Source: Corynebacterium mucifaciens (GTDB lineage Bacteria > Actinomycetota > Actinomycetes > Mycobacteriales > Mycobacteriaceae). Taken from it: a stretch of DNA of 64,000 nt. Position 1 is the stretch's first letter; each line of letters begins with the position of its first letter. Location of the stretch: assembly GCF_012396315.1 (NCBI RefSeq), contig NZ_JAAXPF010000001.1, positions 186,001-250,000 on the forward strand. The letters run 5' to 3'. This document shows positions 17,297 through 26,000 of the stretch, in pieces. Under the pieces are notes generated by a model, which saw nothing but the letters and a program-made list of their open reading frames with translations, did not search any database and was not told the origin of the DNA. Made by a program: the position numbers and the translations under genes.

Positions 17297-18805
17297 TCAC
17301 ACTCGCATGGGCACGAACGCATCTTTCATGGGTGGGTGGCCAGGCGGGTAGAAAGCGGGGTCGCGCCCGGTGTGGTTCGCGCACTCGCACCTCCCCTTGG
17401 CCGCGAAAATCCTGCTCACCGCCGAGTGTCTTGCCGGCACCGACTGATTGAATTTCAGCGGCTCGCTCGGGCGCCTGCGGAAGCCTGCTCTGCCAGTTTG
17501 CGGGTCGAAATCCATGTACCCCTTGTTAAAGGAGCCGTCTCTGTGGTCGTTGTTGCACCTGTGGTGCTCGCGACACAGGCCGGTGAGGTTTTCGATGTCG
17601 GTGCTGCCACCTTTGATCCACGCGAGGATGTGGTGGGCCTCGCATTCCGACATCGCCGCGGTGCACCCGAGCCAGGAGCACACGCCCTGGACTGCGAACA
17701 TCGCGATGCGCTGCGCGACCGACGCTAGCCTGCTCGTACGCCCCATCCACAGCGGCACCGAGGTGACGCCGTCGACCTGGAGCAGGAAATCGGTGGTGCC
17801 GTCCATACCCAGGCGAACCAGGTCGAAGCAGTCCACCTCGATCCCGGTGTTGGTGTCGTAGAGCATGGCGGCGTCGCCGTCCGCGAGATCGTCGAGAGTC
17901 AGTGCCAATACCACGGAGGCCGCGCCGCCATTAGCCTTCTGGCATTCCTGCTCGTACTGCTCGAAGATGGCGAAGAACTGGTCGAATCGGCGCTGCTGCG
18001 GGGTGCGCGGATCCACCTCGCCCTGCAACTCTTCCGGAAGGTTCGAATTCGGCGCCAGCCCTTTGTCCATGTGCGCCTTCATCAGCGCCGCGTGGCCGGC
18101 GGTGGCATTGATGTGGATGTCTACGGTGCCATCCGCTTTACGACGGCCAAAGGTCACACTCCGCTTCTCAAACCCGGCGTTCGGGTTGGAGTGGGGAGCG
18201 TGCTTGCGATTCGCGGCGTCGACAGCCTTGCGCACAAACAGACGCAGGTCCTCCGGGCTGCGGTGCAGGGCTTCTTCCATGGCCTCGGCGTGGATGCGGG
18301 CTCGTTCGCTCGACGCGGCCTTGAGCAGTTTGTCCAGCTCGCGCCGGATGATGTCCTGCTTCTCAGCACTCACACGCGACGAGTTCTTCCGGGCATCCTC
18401 CTGGCGCGCGCGGTCCTCCTCGGCGGCGGAGGCGGCATCGTCCGAGGCCGCGTCGAAAAGATCCTCTGCCTCGTTTGCCGGGGGAGGGGTAGGCTCTGGC
18501 GGCGCGCCGTAGAGTAGCCGGCCGCGTTCGAGCCGGTTGTAGGCCTCGCCCTTGGAAAGGTCGAGGCACTGCTGCAGGTACGCGTTCGGGTAATTGGCTC
18601 CGACGACGCGCCCGGCATCGTCCCTGTCGGCGATGAAGGCGAATGCTGCGTCGATAGACGCCTTCTTCTTAAATTGCTCCTCGAAGCGCTCCATGTCGTG
18701 CCGGACGTCCTCGAATACGAGGGAGGAGGGGTCTTCGAACAGCTGGCTGAGCGTGCGAAGCGCAGATGAAATCTCGTTGACACACTGAGTGATCGTGCTG
18801 GTCAT
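17297..18805 (-). CDS. HNH endonuclease-domain protein (13E12/DUF222-like), probably SOS-regulated
   Basis: A 502-residue protein: a long helical N-terminal region rich in Asp, Glu and Arg (about 1-330) and a C-terminal HNH domain (about 385-430) with CSWLGCTAAMSECEAHHIL, ENLTGLCREHHRCNND and zinc-type CxxxxC and CxxHH spacing. This is the architecture of the mycobacterial 13E12 repeat proteins. A near-perfect LexA box lies 85 bp upstream (18890-18905). The DNA target is unknown. ATG 18805 is preceded by GGGGAGGG. Confidence 0.85.
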   Translation of the reverse strand: MTSTITQCVNEISSALRTLSQLFEDPSSLVFEDVRHDMERFEEQFKKKASIDAAFAFIADRDDAGRVVGANYPNAYLQQCLDLSKGEAYNRLERGRLLYGAPPEPTPPPANEAEDLFDAASDDAASAAEEDRARQEDARKNSSRVSAEKQDIIRRELDKLLKAASSERARIHAEAMEEALHRSPEDLRLFVRKAVDAANRKHAPHSNPNAGFEKRSVTFGRRKADGTVDIHINATAGHAALMKAHMDKGLAPNSNLPEELQGEVDPRTPQQRRFDQFFAIFEQYEQECQKANGGAASVVLALTLDDLADGDAAMLYDTNTGIEVDCFDLVRLGMDGTTDFLLQVDGVTSVPLWMGRTSRLASVAQRIAMFAVQGVCSWLGCTAAMSECEAHHILAWIKGGSTDIENLTGLCREHHRCNNDHRDGSFNKGYMDFDPQTGRAGFRRRPSEPLKFNQSVPARHSAVSRIFAAKGRCECANHTGRDPAFYPPGHPPMKDAFVPMRV

Positions 18806-18889
18806 GAGCCCTCCCCTCTGTCCGAGTCGCTATTACGGCGAAAGTGATGAACTCAATCTAACAACGCGCCCGACACGGCTATTCGAAAA

Positions 18890-18905
18890 TAGAACAGCAG
18901 TTCGA
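18890..18905 (-). promoter_or_regulatory. LexA (SOS) box upstream of the HNH gene
   Basis: On the minus strand the sequence is TCGAACTGCTGTTCTA, matching the mycobacterial/corynebacterial LexA consensus TCGAACNNNNGTTCGA at 11 of 12 fixed positions. It lies between the lipoprotein stop (18915) and the HNH start (18805). It overlaps a pair of TTCGAAAA repeats (18882-18889 and 18901-18908). Several M. tuberculosis 13E12 genes are known to carry such boxes. Confidence 0.7.
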
Positions 18906-18914
18906 AAAGGGGGA

Positions 18915-19547
18915 TTAATTTAGCACTTCAATGCTCACTTCGGCGTTGTCGTTGAGCATGAGCTGGCTGCCGAAGGGCAGGCTCATGTCGGACGAGTACG
19001 AGAAATGGTTAGGCGGAACCCGCAGCCGCACTCGCTTTCCTACGTATTCGTCCCAGCCGTTGATGTGATCTGAAGTCCCGAAATCCCAGTGCTGCACGGA
19101 CCCGAGGCGGGCGAAGGGGCTTTCTTGGGCAACCTGACTTCTCGCCTTAATTGCCGTGATGTTGACAGGGGAGTCGAAGACCAGCACGTAATACACGTTG
19201 TCCGTGTCTTCGTTGGCCGGAGCAGGGCGGCCCTTCCGGGCCTGTTCGGTCGACCACACCTCCACGTTGCCGGTGACGAGCAGATCACCGTTCGAGTCGA
19301 CGACTACCGGCGCGTCTTCCGCAGTATCTGTGGGGGCTGCAGATTCATCAGCCGGTGCCTCAGGCTCCGCGGCCCCATCAGCCTCCGCAGGCTCTGCAGG
19401 CTCCACAACTGCACCCGAATCCGGGCCCACCCACTGTGTGGACGTGACCACCACGGTCTCGGGCGTGCCACCTCTGGCGCACCCCGAAACCACCCCAACA
19501 GGCCCAGCTACAACGCGCGAGTGCACGACGACAACGCATGCCCCCAC
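18915..19547 (-). CDS. Hypothetical lipoprotein
   Basis: About 210 residues. The N-terminus is hydrophobic (VGACVVVVHSRVVAGPVGVV) and ends in a lipobox-like VVSGC, so the mature protein would begin at Cys 24, anchored to the outer face of the membrane. An acidic, Ala- and Pro-rich linker (about 40-95) is followed by a folded region with VYYVLVFDSPVNIT, VGKRVRLRVPPNHF and a C-terminal SIEVLN. I do not recognise the family. Start GTG 19547 is preferred; a TTG at 19586 would overlap the upstream gene and displace the signal sequence. Confidence 0.65.
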   Translation of the reverse strand: MGACVVVVHSRVVAGPVGVVSGCARGGTPETVVVTSTQWVGPDSGAVVEPAEPAEADGAAEPEAPADESAAPTDTAEDAPVVVDSNGDLLVTGNVEVWSTEQARKGRPAPANEDTDNVYYVLVFDSPVNITAIKARSQVAQESPFARLGSVQHWDFGTSDHINGWDEYVGKRVRLRVPPNHFSYSSDMSLPFGSQLMLNDNAEVSIEVLN

Positions 19548-19575
19548 TCTAATCGGAGCGCACAGGAATTCCCGG

Positions 19576-20070
19576 CTACTTCCCAAGCTCCTTGCGTCGC
19601 TCTGCGGCGAGTTTTAACCGCTCGGCGCGATCGGAACGTTCCTTCTCTAACAGTTCCTCGAGAATCTCGTCTTCCTCGTCGGAGATGTCAAAGACGGTGT
19701 ACCAAGCGACAGTGAGCATGCCCACCACCGGCCACACCACCCAGGCGTAGTCCAAATCGAGCCCAAACTGCAGCACGAAAAAGACCGCCAAGCCGCCTAT
19801 GATGCTGGTGTAGATCGCGGTGTCCAGCTTCCGCTTCGCCGCGAGTTTCTCATCCAGCTCGACCTCGGACGGTGCCCGCTTCTCCAATGCGGCCGGTTCG
19901 GCCGGGAGGTCGTCGAAAAGCACGGAAAGCTCCCCGCGTGTGCGCGCTACCGCGGCCTGACCTGTGCGTTCTTCGAACTCTCCCACGTCCAGGTAGCCGT
20001 CCGCGAACAGCGTGCCCAGCCGGTCCAGCGCGTCCGAACGCTCGGCATCGCCCACGCGAATCTCGTCCAT
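19576..20070 (-). CDS. DUF1707 (SHOCT-like) domain membrane protein
   Basis: A 164-residue protein beginning MDEIRVGDAERSDALDRLG and continuing LFADGYLDVGEFEERTGQAA, the DUF1707 pattern found at the N-terminus of many actinobacterial membrane proteins. Two hydrophobic segments follow (about 90-105 and 110-128), then a charged C-terminal coiled-coil-like tail (EILEELLEKERSDRAERLK). Function unknown. ATG 20070 is preceded by TTGGGAG. It is divergent from the MerR regulator, with 51 bp between them. Confidence 0.82.
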   Translation of the reverse strand: MDEIRVGDAERSDALDRLGTLFADGYLDVGEFEERTGQAAVARTRGELSVLFDDLPAEPAALEKRAPSEVELDEKLAAKRKLDTAIYTSIIGGLAVFFVLQFGLDLDYAWVVWPVVGMLTVAWYTVFDISDEEDEILEELLEKERSDRAERLKLAAERRKELGK

Positions 20071-20121
20071 CGCAGCTCCCAACTTGTGCTTGCCCCTGCG
20101 GCAAGCTGTTCAATCGCAATC

Positions 20122-20895
20122 ATGACAGATGGTAACGAGTACACGATCGGCGAAGCTGCGGATGCGCTCGGCGTTTCCGGCAAGGCGCTGCGCCACTGGG
20201 AGGCGCTCGGCCTCATCACGCCCGCGCGCACGTGGGCCGGCCACCGCGTCTACAGCGAGGCGGACCTCGAGCGCGGCGCGGCCATCGCCCTCTACCGGGG
20301 CGTCGGTGTGCCCCTTGCGCAGATCGAGCAGCTTCTTGACGCCTCCGGTCCCACCCTCACCCGCGCCCTCAAGCACCACCAGAAAGCACTCGCTTCTCGA
20401 CGGCGCACGCTCGACGCCCAACTCGCATCTGTCCAGCACCTCATTGACAAAGCAACGAAAGGATCTATCGACGTGGACGCGATGAAGAAATACCTCGGCA
20501 AAGAGATGCCCGCCTACCAAGGAGAAGCCGGGGACCGCTGGGGTGAGACCCCGGAGTGGGCGCAGTCTCAGGAGAATCTCGCGCAGATGGGCGAAGGCGA
20601 TTTCAAACGCCTTCGGGAAGAGCAGGAGGTGTTCGCCGCAGACCTGGTTCACGCCCGCGACGCCGGTGTGGAACCCGGCTCCAAGGAGGCCACTGAATTG
20701 GTGGAGCGCCACCGCGCGAGCATCGCCCAGTGGTACGACGTGACCCCGGCGCGCCAGCTCATCCTCGCGCGCATGTACGTCGGCGACCCCCGTTTCCACG
20801 AGGCGTACAGCGGCGCCCAGGAATATCTACTGGAGCTGGTCACAGCCCATGCTGCAGCTGAGGGCGTAGACGTTGACAACCCGCGGTGGGACTAG
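20122..20895 (+). CDS. MerR-family regulator with TipAS-type ligand-binding domain
   Basis: A 257-residue protein. The N-terminal 70 residues are a MerR DNA-binding domain (YTIGEAADALGVSGKALRHW, then LITPARTWAGHRVYSEADLE). A linker helix follows (about 80-120). The C-terminal part (about 125-257) matches the TipAS domain, with YQGEAGDRWGETPEWAQSQ and IAQWYDVTPARQLILARMY. TipAS proteins sense thiopeptide-like or other small molecules. The divergent DUF1707 gene and its own promoter are the likely targets, by position only. It converges with mcrC and overlaps its stop by four bases. Confidence 0.88.
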   Translation: MTDGNEYTIGEAADALGVSGKALRHWEALGLITPARTWAGHRVYSEADLERGAAIALYRGVGVPLAQIEQLLDASGPTLTRALKHHQKALASRRRTLDAQLASVQHLIDKATKGSIDVDAMKKYLGKEMPAYQGEAGDRWGETPEWAQSQENLAQMGEGDFKRLREEQEVFAADLVHARDAGVEPGSKEATELVERHRASIAQWYDVTPARQLILARMYVGDPRFHEAYSGAQEYLLELVTAHAAAEGVDVDNPRWD

Positions 20896-21932
20896 AAACG
20901 GAGCAATAGCCCTTCCAGCTCCTGCTGGAGCAATGGCCACGGTTTGGTGAGGTCCAACGTCGTGGCGCCGATGCGGTGGCCAGCTAAAACGGTGTCTAGC
21001 TCCGGCTGCACCGGGCCGCTCGTCCGTGCATAGAGCAACAACCCTGCAACATCATCGTGCGTTGCGGCGGCGTGCTGCACGTAGGTGCTGATTTGATACA
21101 GGTTGCCCGAGTGGAACGTACGGGTGCCAAATTGGCTGACCTGCATGGATGCACTGTAGTACTTCGTGTCGATGATCAATATGCCGCTGTCTCGCTGCAG
21201 GGTAATGTCGGTGCGCATTGCCGGAAGATGAATGGCACCGGTCGCACCTGGATCATCTACGTCCCAAGGCACTAGCGCAGCGCGGGCGCGCAGCTCCGGG
21301 TGGTGGAAACGGAAGTACTCCTTAACAAACCGCTCGAACAGGGAGCTCATGGCGTCGTCGCTGAGCCAGGGCAGGAGTGCGTCGCCGGTGCCGTCTGCCG
21401 GGAGCAAACCTTTCACTGCCAATTCGCACGCGCCAAGGAGCCAGCGATAGGACGCGTTTGCCCGGTGGAGCCGCAGGTCCGCCCAGCGGATGGCGCGCGG
21501 CGGCACAGGCTTGACATTGTCGAAAAACGGCAGCAGGCGGGCAAGCGCGTCCCGTCGAGGCTCCGCAACTCGGTCGCTACGTGCCAGCATGAGTACCGTC
21601 GCGCGTACCGCCCGATTGATCGGTGTGTCTGCCACGTACTCGTCGAAACAGCACACTAAGCCGCCTCGGACGAAGGAGCGTTCGCGTATCGACGCCTGCA
21701 GGTCAACGCGGCCGCGCACCGTGGGCAGCTCCCGTGTTTCCTGGCGGTAGTCGTGATCCAGGCCTCGCTTGACCTGCTTCGTTGTTTCTCGTGCGACGAT
21801 GTCGGCCAACAGGTCGTGGATGTGGTCAAACTCGGTGGTGGCGTGCGGAACGCCGCCGATAGGCGAAAGCATGCGGAAGGCGTACGCCATCATCACGTAG
21901 ACGTTGCCCACTAGCACCGAAGAGCTAGGCAT
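20892..21932 (-). CDS. mcrC: McrC-like nuclease subunit of a type IV restriction system
   Basis: A 346-residue protein with a helical N-terminal half (DYRQETRELPTVRGRVDL is a typical McrC segment). The C-terminal PD-(D/E)xK nuclease core is RTDITL ... ILIIDTKYY, with D242 and D255-x-K257 as the catalytic residues. With McrB it would cut DNA bearing modified cytosines. Its ATG overlaps the mcrB stop by eight bases (21925-21932), so it is translationally coupled. It is intact, with no frameshift seen. Confidence 0.92.
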   Translation of the reverse strand: MPSSSVLVGNVYVMMAYAFRMLSPIGGVPHATTEFDHIHDLLADIVARETTKQVKRGLDHDYRQETRELPTVRGRVDLQASIRERSFVRGGLVCCFDEYVADTPINRAVRATVLMLARSDRVAEPRRDALARLLPFFDNVKPVPPRAIRWADLRLHRANASYRWLLGACELAVKGLLPADGTGDALLPWLSDDAMSSLFERFVKEYFRFHHPELRARAALVPWDVDDPGATGAIHLPAMRTDITLQRDSGILIIDTKYYSASMQVSQFGTRTFHSGNLYQISTYVQHAAATHDDVAGLLLYARTSGPVQPELDTVLAGHRIGATTLDLTKPWPLLQQELEGLLLRF

Positions 21933-24126
21933 TAAGCGCCCCACGCAGGGCAGCGGACCACTGCTCCGCTCGCTCAGGCTGGTCGAACCAATACTCCTCT
22001 AGCAGCGGCACGAGCTCGTCCTCGACCACGGAAACCAACCACAGGTCGTCCTCCCGGCTCGCTTCTTCGGCGGAAAGGTAACTGTGGCCAACCTCAAACC
22101 CGCGGCCGAGCCCGGGATCCGATGCGATGTCCTGATTCAACGCCACAATCGTGCGCACGAGCGATTCCAACGCCGGGCTGTCCTCGCCCTCCATGAACCG
22201 GCCGAACTGCTCGGTGGTGAAGCCGGGGCCCATCTCAAAGAAGCCGAAGCGGCGGCGTAATGCGTAGTCCAGCACGGCGAGGCTGCGGTCCGCAGTGTTC
22301 ATCATGCCGATGATGTGCACGTTTTCCGGCACGGAAAAGACCTCGTTGTTGTACAGCATCCGCAGGCCTTGGCCGCCGCGTTTATCGGCCTCGATGAGCA
22401 TGAGCAGCTCGCCGAAAATCTTGGAGATGTTTCCGCGGTTAATCTCGTCGATGATGAAGAAATAGTCGCGCTCCGCGTCCTCGCGCGCTCGCTCGCAGAA
22501 CGAGTAGAAGGGGCCCTCCACCAGGTCGAACCCGCCATCAGCGTTTGGGCGGTAACCCATGATGAAGTCCTCGTAGGAGTAGCTCTGGTGGAACTGCACC
22601 GCCTGGATCCGCGACGTGTCCTTCTCACCCATGATCGAATACGCAAGGCGCTTTGCCGCGTACGTCTTGCCCACACCAGGAGGGCCCGCCAAAATCACAT
22701 TCTTCTTGCGCAGCAGCAGCGATCGCAGCCGGTCGTAGCGCCCGGGGGAGAGGTAGACATCCGCCAGGAAGTTTTCCTTTGTGTAACCAGTAGGGTTCGG
22801 CGGGGTGGACTCGGTCTCTGGGACGTTGTCAAAGAGTCCTTCGACAAGCTCGACGTACCTTGAGTAGCGGGTGACCTCGGTAAGGGTTTTCACTACAGTC
22901 TTCTTGTCTGGAATCTCCCAACTACCTTCATGGGTCCACCTAACCGAGCGCATGTTTCGGTATGACGGGCGCTCAGCCTCAAAACGGGGTCCAGATATCA
23001 CCTCACCACGACCGATAATCTCACTCCGCCCTCGTTTTGCTATCACGATGTCGCCAGGCTGGATCTCATGTTGGAACTGCCAAATTGCCAGGGTGTCGTT
23101 GCTGAAAGACTTTCCAGTCTTGTCAACGTCAAGCGCCTCGCGAATCTCGGGGCGGGAGGCGTACGCTGCGTAGTCGCCGATTTCGTCCCAGCCTAACGCC
23201 ATGACCCCTGCTTCGCGCTGGTTGTCCCAGTCTTCAGCGCCAGGGCCAGGCGCAAAGATCCAGTAGCGCACCCCGCGCGGCTCCGAGTCGCCCTCGGCGC
23301 GCGTCGGGGTGGACCCCCACAGCTCAGCCACGCCGGCTATCCAGAAATGGAACGGCTCCTCACGTTCCTGAGCCAACGAGCGACGGACTGCCAGCAACTG
23401 TCTATCGACGTCCTCCGGTTCTTGCCCGGCGTCCCCTTCTAGATGATCCGCCAGGCCCTTCACAATGGCCGTCTTCATCTTCGCAGACGAAATCGGCTCG
23501 AAGACGTCCGGGCGGATGAGGAATTGCAGAGCATTGCGGATGTCAGCGCGGTCCTCGCCGGATGCCAACATGACCCGTTGCAGCAGCCACGGATCCTGCC
23601 GCGCCGCTGCTCGCTCCTGTTCGGGGAGTGTGCGCCAGTGCTTCACAAACTGCGCGAGCCACACAAGGTGGCGCCAGAGTCCGCTGTTGTAGCCCTGGCC
23701 CGGCTTGAACCCGGCGGAGCTTTGCGTGCTCATCCAGCCGAGCACCTCACCCGGGATCGTGGGGGGATCCGGCATGATGGCCAGCACCTGTTCGAGGTGC
23801 CCGCGCCGCGTCTCGGGCTTGGCCATGTAAATGGGGTGTTCCCGCAGGAGCACCATTTCGGCTGCGAGCAGGATCACCTCCCGGGGCGCACCTGCGAGCT
23901 GCTTCTCCAGCTTCGACCACTGGGTTTCGCTGCCCTCCAGCGGGTTGTCTGCTATCCGGTGGCGCAGTTCCTCCGTCGCCTGCACGGTCCAAATTTTCGC
24001 AGCTGGCTCGATGACCGAATGGCCGTCGCCAAGCATCTGCTCAATGATCGGCCGAACTTGCTGGGCCATCTCGAGGTCTTCAGCGGGACGTGACTGAGCG
24101 ACAGTGTCTTCCATCCGGTCATCCAT
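21925..24126 (-). CDS. mcrB: McrB-like GTPase with a central EVE/PUA-like modified-base reader
   Basis: A 733-residue protein. The N-terminal 280 residues are of unknown fold. Residues about 288-430 look like an EVE/PUA-type base-recognition domain (RYWIFAPGPGAEDWDNQR ... QPGDIVIAKRGRSEIIGRG). The AAA+ motor has Walker A GPPGVGKT at about 480-487, Walker B FFIIDEINRGN and the McrB guanine-binding signature GMMNTADRS. The MNTADRS motif is specific to McrB GTPases. ATG 24126 gives a start 29 bp after the siderophore ATPase gene; the open frame extends further only as antisense. It forms a type IV restriction system with mcrC. Confidence 0.92.
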   Translation of the reverse strand: MDDRMEDTVAQSRPAEDLEMAQQVRPIIEQMLGDGHSVIEPAAKIWTVQATEELRHRIADNPLEGSETQWSKLEKQLAGAPREVILLAAEMVLLREHPIYMAKPETRRGHLEQVLAIMPDPPTIPGEVLGWMSTQSSAGFKPGQGYNSGLWRHLVWLAQFVKHWRTLPEQERAAARQDPWLLQRVMLASGEDRADIRNALQFLIRPDVFEPISSAKMKTAIVKGLADHLEGDAGQEPEDVDRQLLAVRRSLAQEREEPFHFWIAGVAELWGSTPTRAEGDSEPRGVRYWIFAPGPGAEDWDNQREAGVMALGWDEIGDYAAYASRPEIREALDVDKTGKSFSNDTLAIWQFQHEIQPGDIVIAKRGRSEIIGRGEVISGPRFEAERPSYRNMRSVRWTHEGSWEIPDKKTVVKTLTEVTRYSRYVELVEGLFDNVPETESTPPNPTGYTKENFLADVYLSPGRYDRLRSLLLRKKNVILAGPPGVGKTYAAKRLAYSIMGEKDTSRIQAVQFHQSYSYEDFIMGYRPNADGGFDLVEGPFYSFCERAREDAERDYFFIIDEINRGNISKIFGELLMLIEADKRGGQGLRMLYNNEVFSVPENVHIIGMMNTADRSLAVLDYALRRRFGFFEMGPGFTTEQFGRFMEGEDSPALESLVRTIVALNQDIASDPGLGRGFEVGHSYLSAEEASREDDLWLVSVVEDELVPLLEEYWFDQPERAEQWSAALRGALNA

Positions 24127-24155
24127 GGGTGTAATTGTGCCACCCTCGCCCGCAG

Positions 24156-24908
24156 TTACACCGGGCACACCACCGGCACGCCGCCGTCGTCGAGCACGCG
24201 TGCGCGGATGCCGTAGACCTCCTCCAGAAGGTCGGGCTGCAGCACCGCGTGCGGTGTGTCGTGGGCGACCACGCGGCCAGCCTTGACCACGAGCAGCTCG
24301 TCGCAGTAGCGGGCGGCCAGATTCAAGTCGTGGATGGCTACGAGGGCCAGCAGGTTCGAGCCGTGCACCTCTTCGCAAACGATCTGCAGCAGTTCCACTT
24401 GGTGGCGCAGGTCGAGGGCGGAAGTGGGCTCGTCGAGAAGCATGATGTCGGGCTCGCGCACGAGCATCTGCGCCATGGCGACGAGCTGACGCTGCCCGCC
24501 GGACATGTCGGACACGAGACGGTCCGCGAGGTGCCCGATGCCCAGCCGCTCCATCACGGCCGCACTGCGGTCTAGCGGATTCCACGTCGCGTCCCCGCGG
24601 CGGCGGGCAGACACCATGATGGATTCAAACGCTGTCAGCGACGCGCTGCTGAGCAGATCCTGGGGGACGTAGCCGACGGCTTGCACCTTCTGCTTGCCGA
24701 CGAGCTCCGCGCCATCGACGCTGAGCGTCACCGACCCCTCAGCGGGTTCCTTGATCCCTGCGATGGTTTTCACCAACGTAGACTTGCCGGCCGCGTTCGG
24801 CCCGATGAGGCCGACGACTTTTCCTGGCTCGAGGGGGCCGAACGACAGCGAGTGCAAAATGGTGGTCCGGCCGTAGGAAACGGTGAGGTTTTCGGCGCGA
24901 ATTGCCAT
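24156..24908 (-). CDS. Iron-siderophore ABC transporter, ATP-binding subunit (FecE-like)
   Basis: A 250-residue ABC ATPase with Walker A GPNAAGKST, a Q-loop in VPQDLL, signature MSGGQRQLVAMAQ, Walker B IMLLDEPTSALD and switch His in VAIHDLNLAARYCDEL. This is the FecE/FhuC type. It energises uptake of an iron-siderophore complex together with the two upstream genes, from which it is separated by three bases. The specific siderophore cannot be read from the sequence. Confidence 0.92.
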   Translation of the reverse strand: MAIRAENLTVSYGRTTILHSLSFGPLEPGKVVGLIGPNAAGKSTLVKTIAGIKEPAEGSVTLSVDGAELVGKQKVQAVGYVPQDLLSSASLTAFESIMVSARRRGDATWNPLDRSAAVMERLGIGHLADRLVSDMSGGQRQLVAMAQMLVREPDIMLLDEPTSALDLRHQVELLQIVCEEVHGSNLLALVAIHDLNLAARYCDELLVVKAGRVVAHDTPHAVLQPDLLEEVYGIRARVLDDGGVPVVCPV

Positions 24909-24911
24909 GGT

Positions 24912-25997
24912 TTACGCACTCCTTCGGCGGGCCCGGGTGAAGATGAGGAAGACGAAGAACGGTACGCCGACCAGCGAGGTGATGATGCCGATCGGGATCG
25001 CCACACCGGGGATGATGGACAGGGACACCGCGTAGGCCATGCTCAGCAGCATGGCTCCCGCGGCTGCGGCGGCGGGGAGGAAGAACTTCTGGTCCTCGCC
25101 GACCAGTATCCGCGCGATGTGGGGGCCGACGAGCCCGATGAACCCGATAATGCCGGTGAACGCCACAGAGGCGGCTGCGAGGAACGACGCGACCAGCAGG
25201 GTAGACAGCCGCAGGCGCTTGACGTCGATGCCAAGGGCGGCCGCGCGGTCGTCGCCGAGGCGCAACGCGGTGAGCCGCCAGACGTTGGCGATGCAGAACG
25301 GCACCGCGGCCGCCAGCACGACGGCCAGGATGATGTTGGCAGTCCAGTTCGCGCGTTGCATGGAACCCATGGTCCAGAAGACGATCTGCTGGAGGGCCTC
25401 CACGTTGGCGCCGTACTGCAGCAGCGACAGCAGGGCCTGGAAGAAGAAGGACAGCGCGATGCCGAGCAGGATCATCGATTCCGCGGTGGCGCCACGCCAC
25501 ACTGACGCGCCGGCGACGATGCCCACCGCGATGAGCGCGGCCAGCGCGGCCATGAGCGCGAGGTTGAATTGCGGGTTGGCAATGAGCGTCCAGCCCATGA
25601 CGATGGACACGGCCGCGCCGAACGCGGCGGCGGCCGAGATCCCGAGCGTGAATGGCTCGGCCAGCGGGTTGTCCAAAATGGTCTGCATTTGCCCGCCGGC
25701 CAGGCCGAGGGCCGCGCCGCACAGCACCGCCATGACGGCCGCCGGGAGGCGCAGATTCCGGATCACCACGCGGGTCTCTTCGTCCACCTGCTCCGGGCGG
25801 AACACTGCGTTCACAACATCGGCGACCGAGATGTCGAGCGGGCCGACGATGACCGCGATGAGAAAGCTTGCGGCAGCCGCGGCGGTGAGCCCGACGATCG
25901 CGAACGCCTTCTTGCGCCCACGCCGGCGGTAGCTGTCGATTGCGGCTTGGCGAGCATCCACAGCCACTCCAGCTTCCGCGGATACCTTGGTTGTCAT
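24912..25997 (-). CDS. Iron-siderophore ABC transporter permease (FecCD family)
   Basis: A 361-residue membrane protein with about ten hydrophobic segments and the FecCD motifs LPAAVMAVLCGAALGLAGGQ, NPLAEPFTLGISAAAAFGA and FTGIIGFIGLVGPHIARIL (the coupling region that contacts the ATPase). Only one permease gene is present, so it probably works as a homodimer. It sits three bases from both neighbours, in an operon with the binding protein and ATPase. Confidence 0.93.
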   Translation of the reverse strand: MTTKVSAEAGVAVDARQAAIDSYRRRGRKKAFAIVGLTAAAAASFLIAVIVGPLDISVADVVNAVFRPEQVDEETRVVIRNLRLPAAVMAVLCGAALGLAGGQMQTILDNPLAEPFTLGISAAAAFGAAVSIVMGWTLIANPQFNLALMAALAALIAVGIVAGASVWRGATAESMILLGIALSFFFQALLSLLQYGANVEALQQIVFWTMGSMQRANWTANIILAVVLAAAVPFCIANVWRLTALRLGDDRAAALGIDVKRLRLSTLLVASFLAAASVAFTGIIGFIGLVGPHIARILVGEDQKFFLPAAAAAGAMLLSMAYAVSLSIIPGVAIPIGIITSLVGVPFFVFLIFTRARRRSA

Positions 25998-26000
25998 GGT

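Noticed and set aside
18882..18908. TTCGAAAA repeated twice
   Set aside because: Most of it is explained by the LexA box; the second unit of the repeat is weak on its own.
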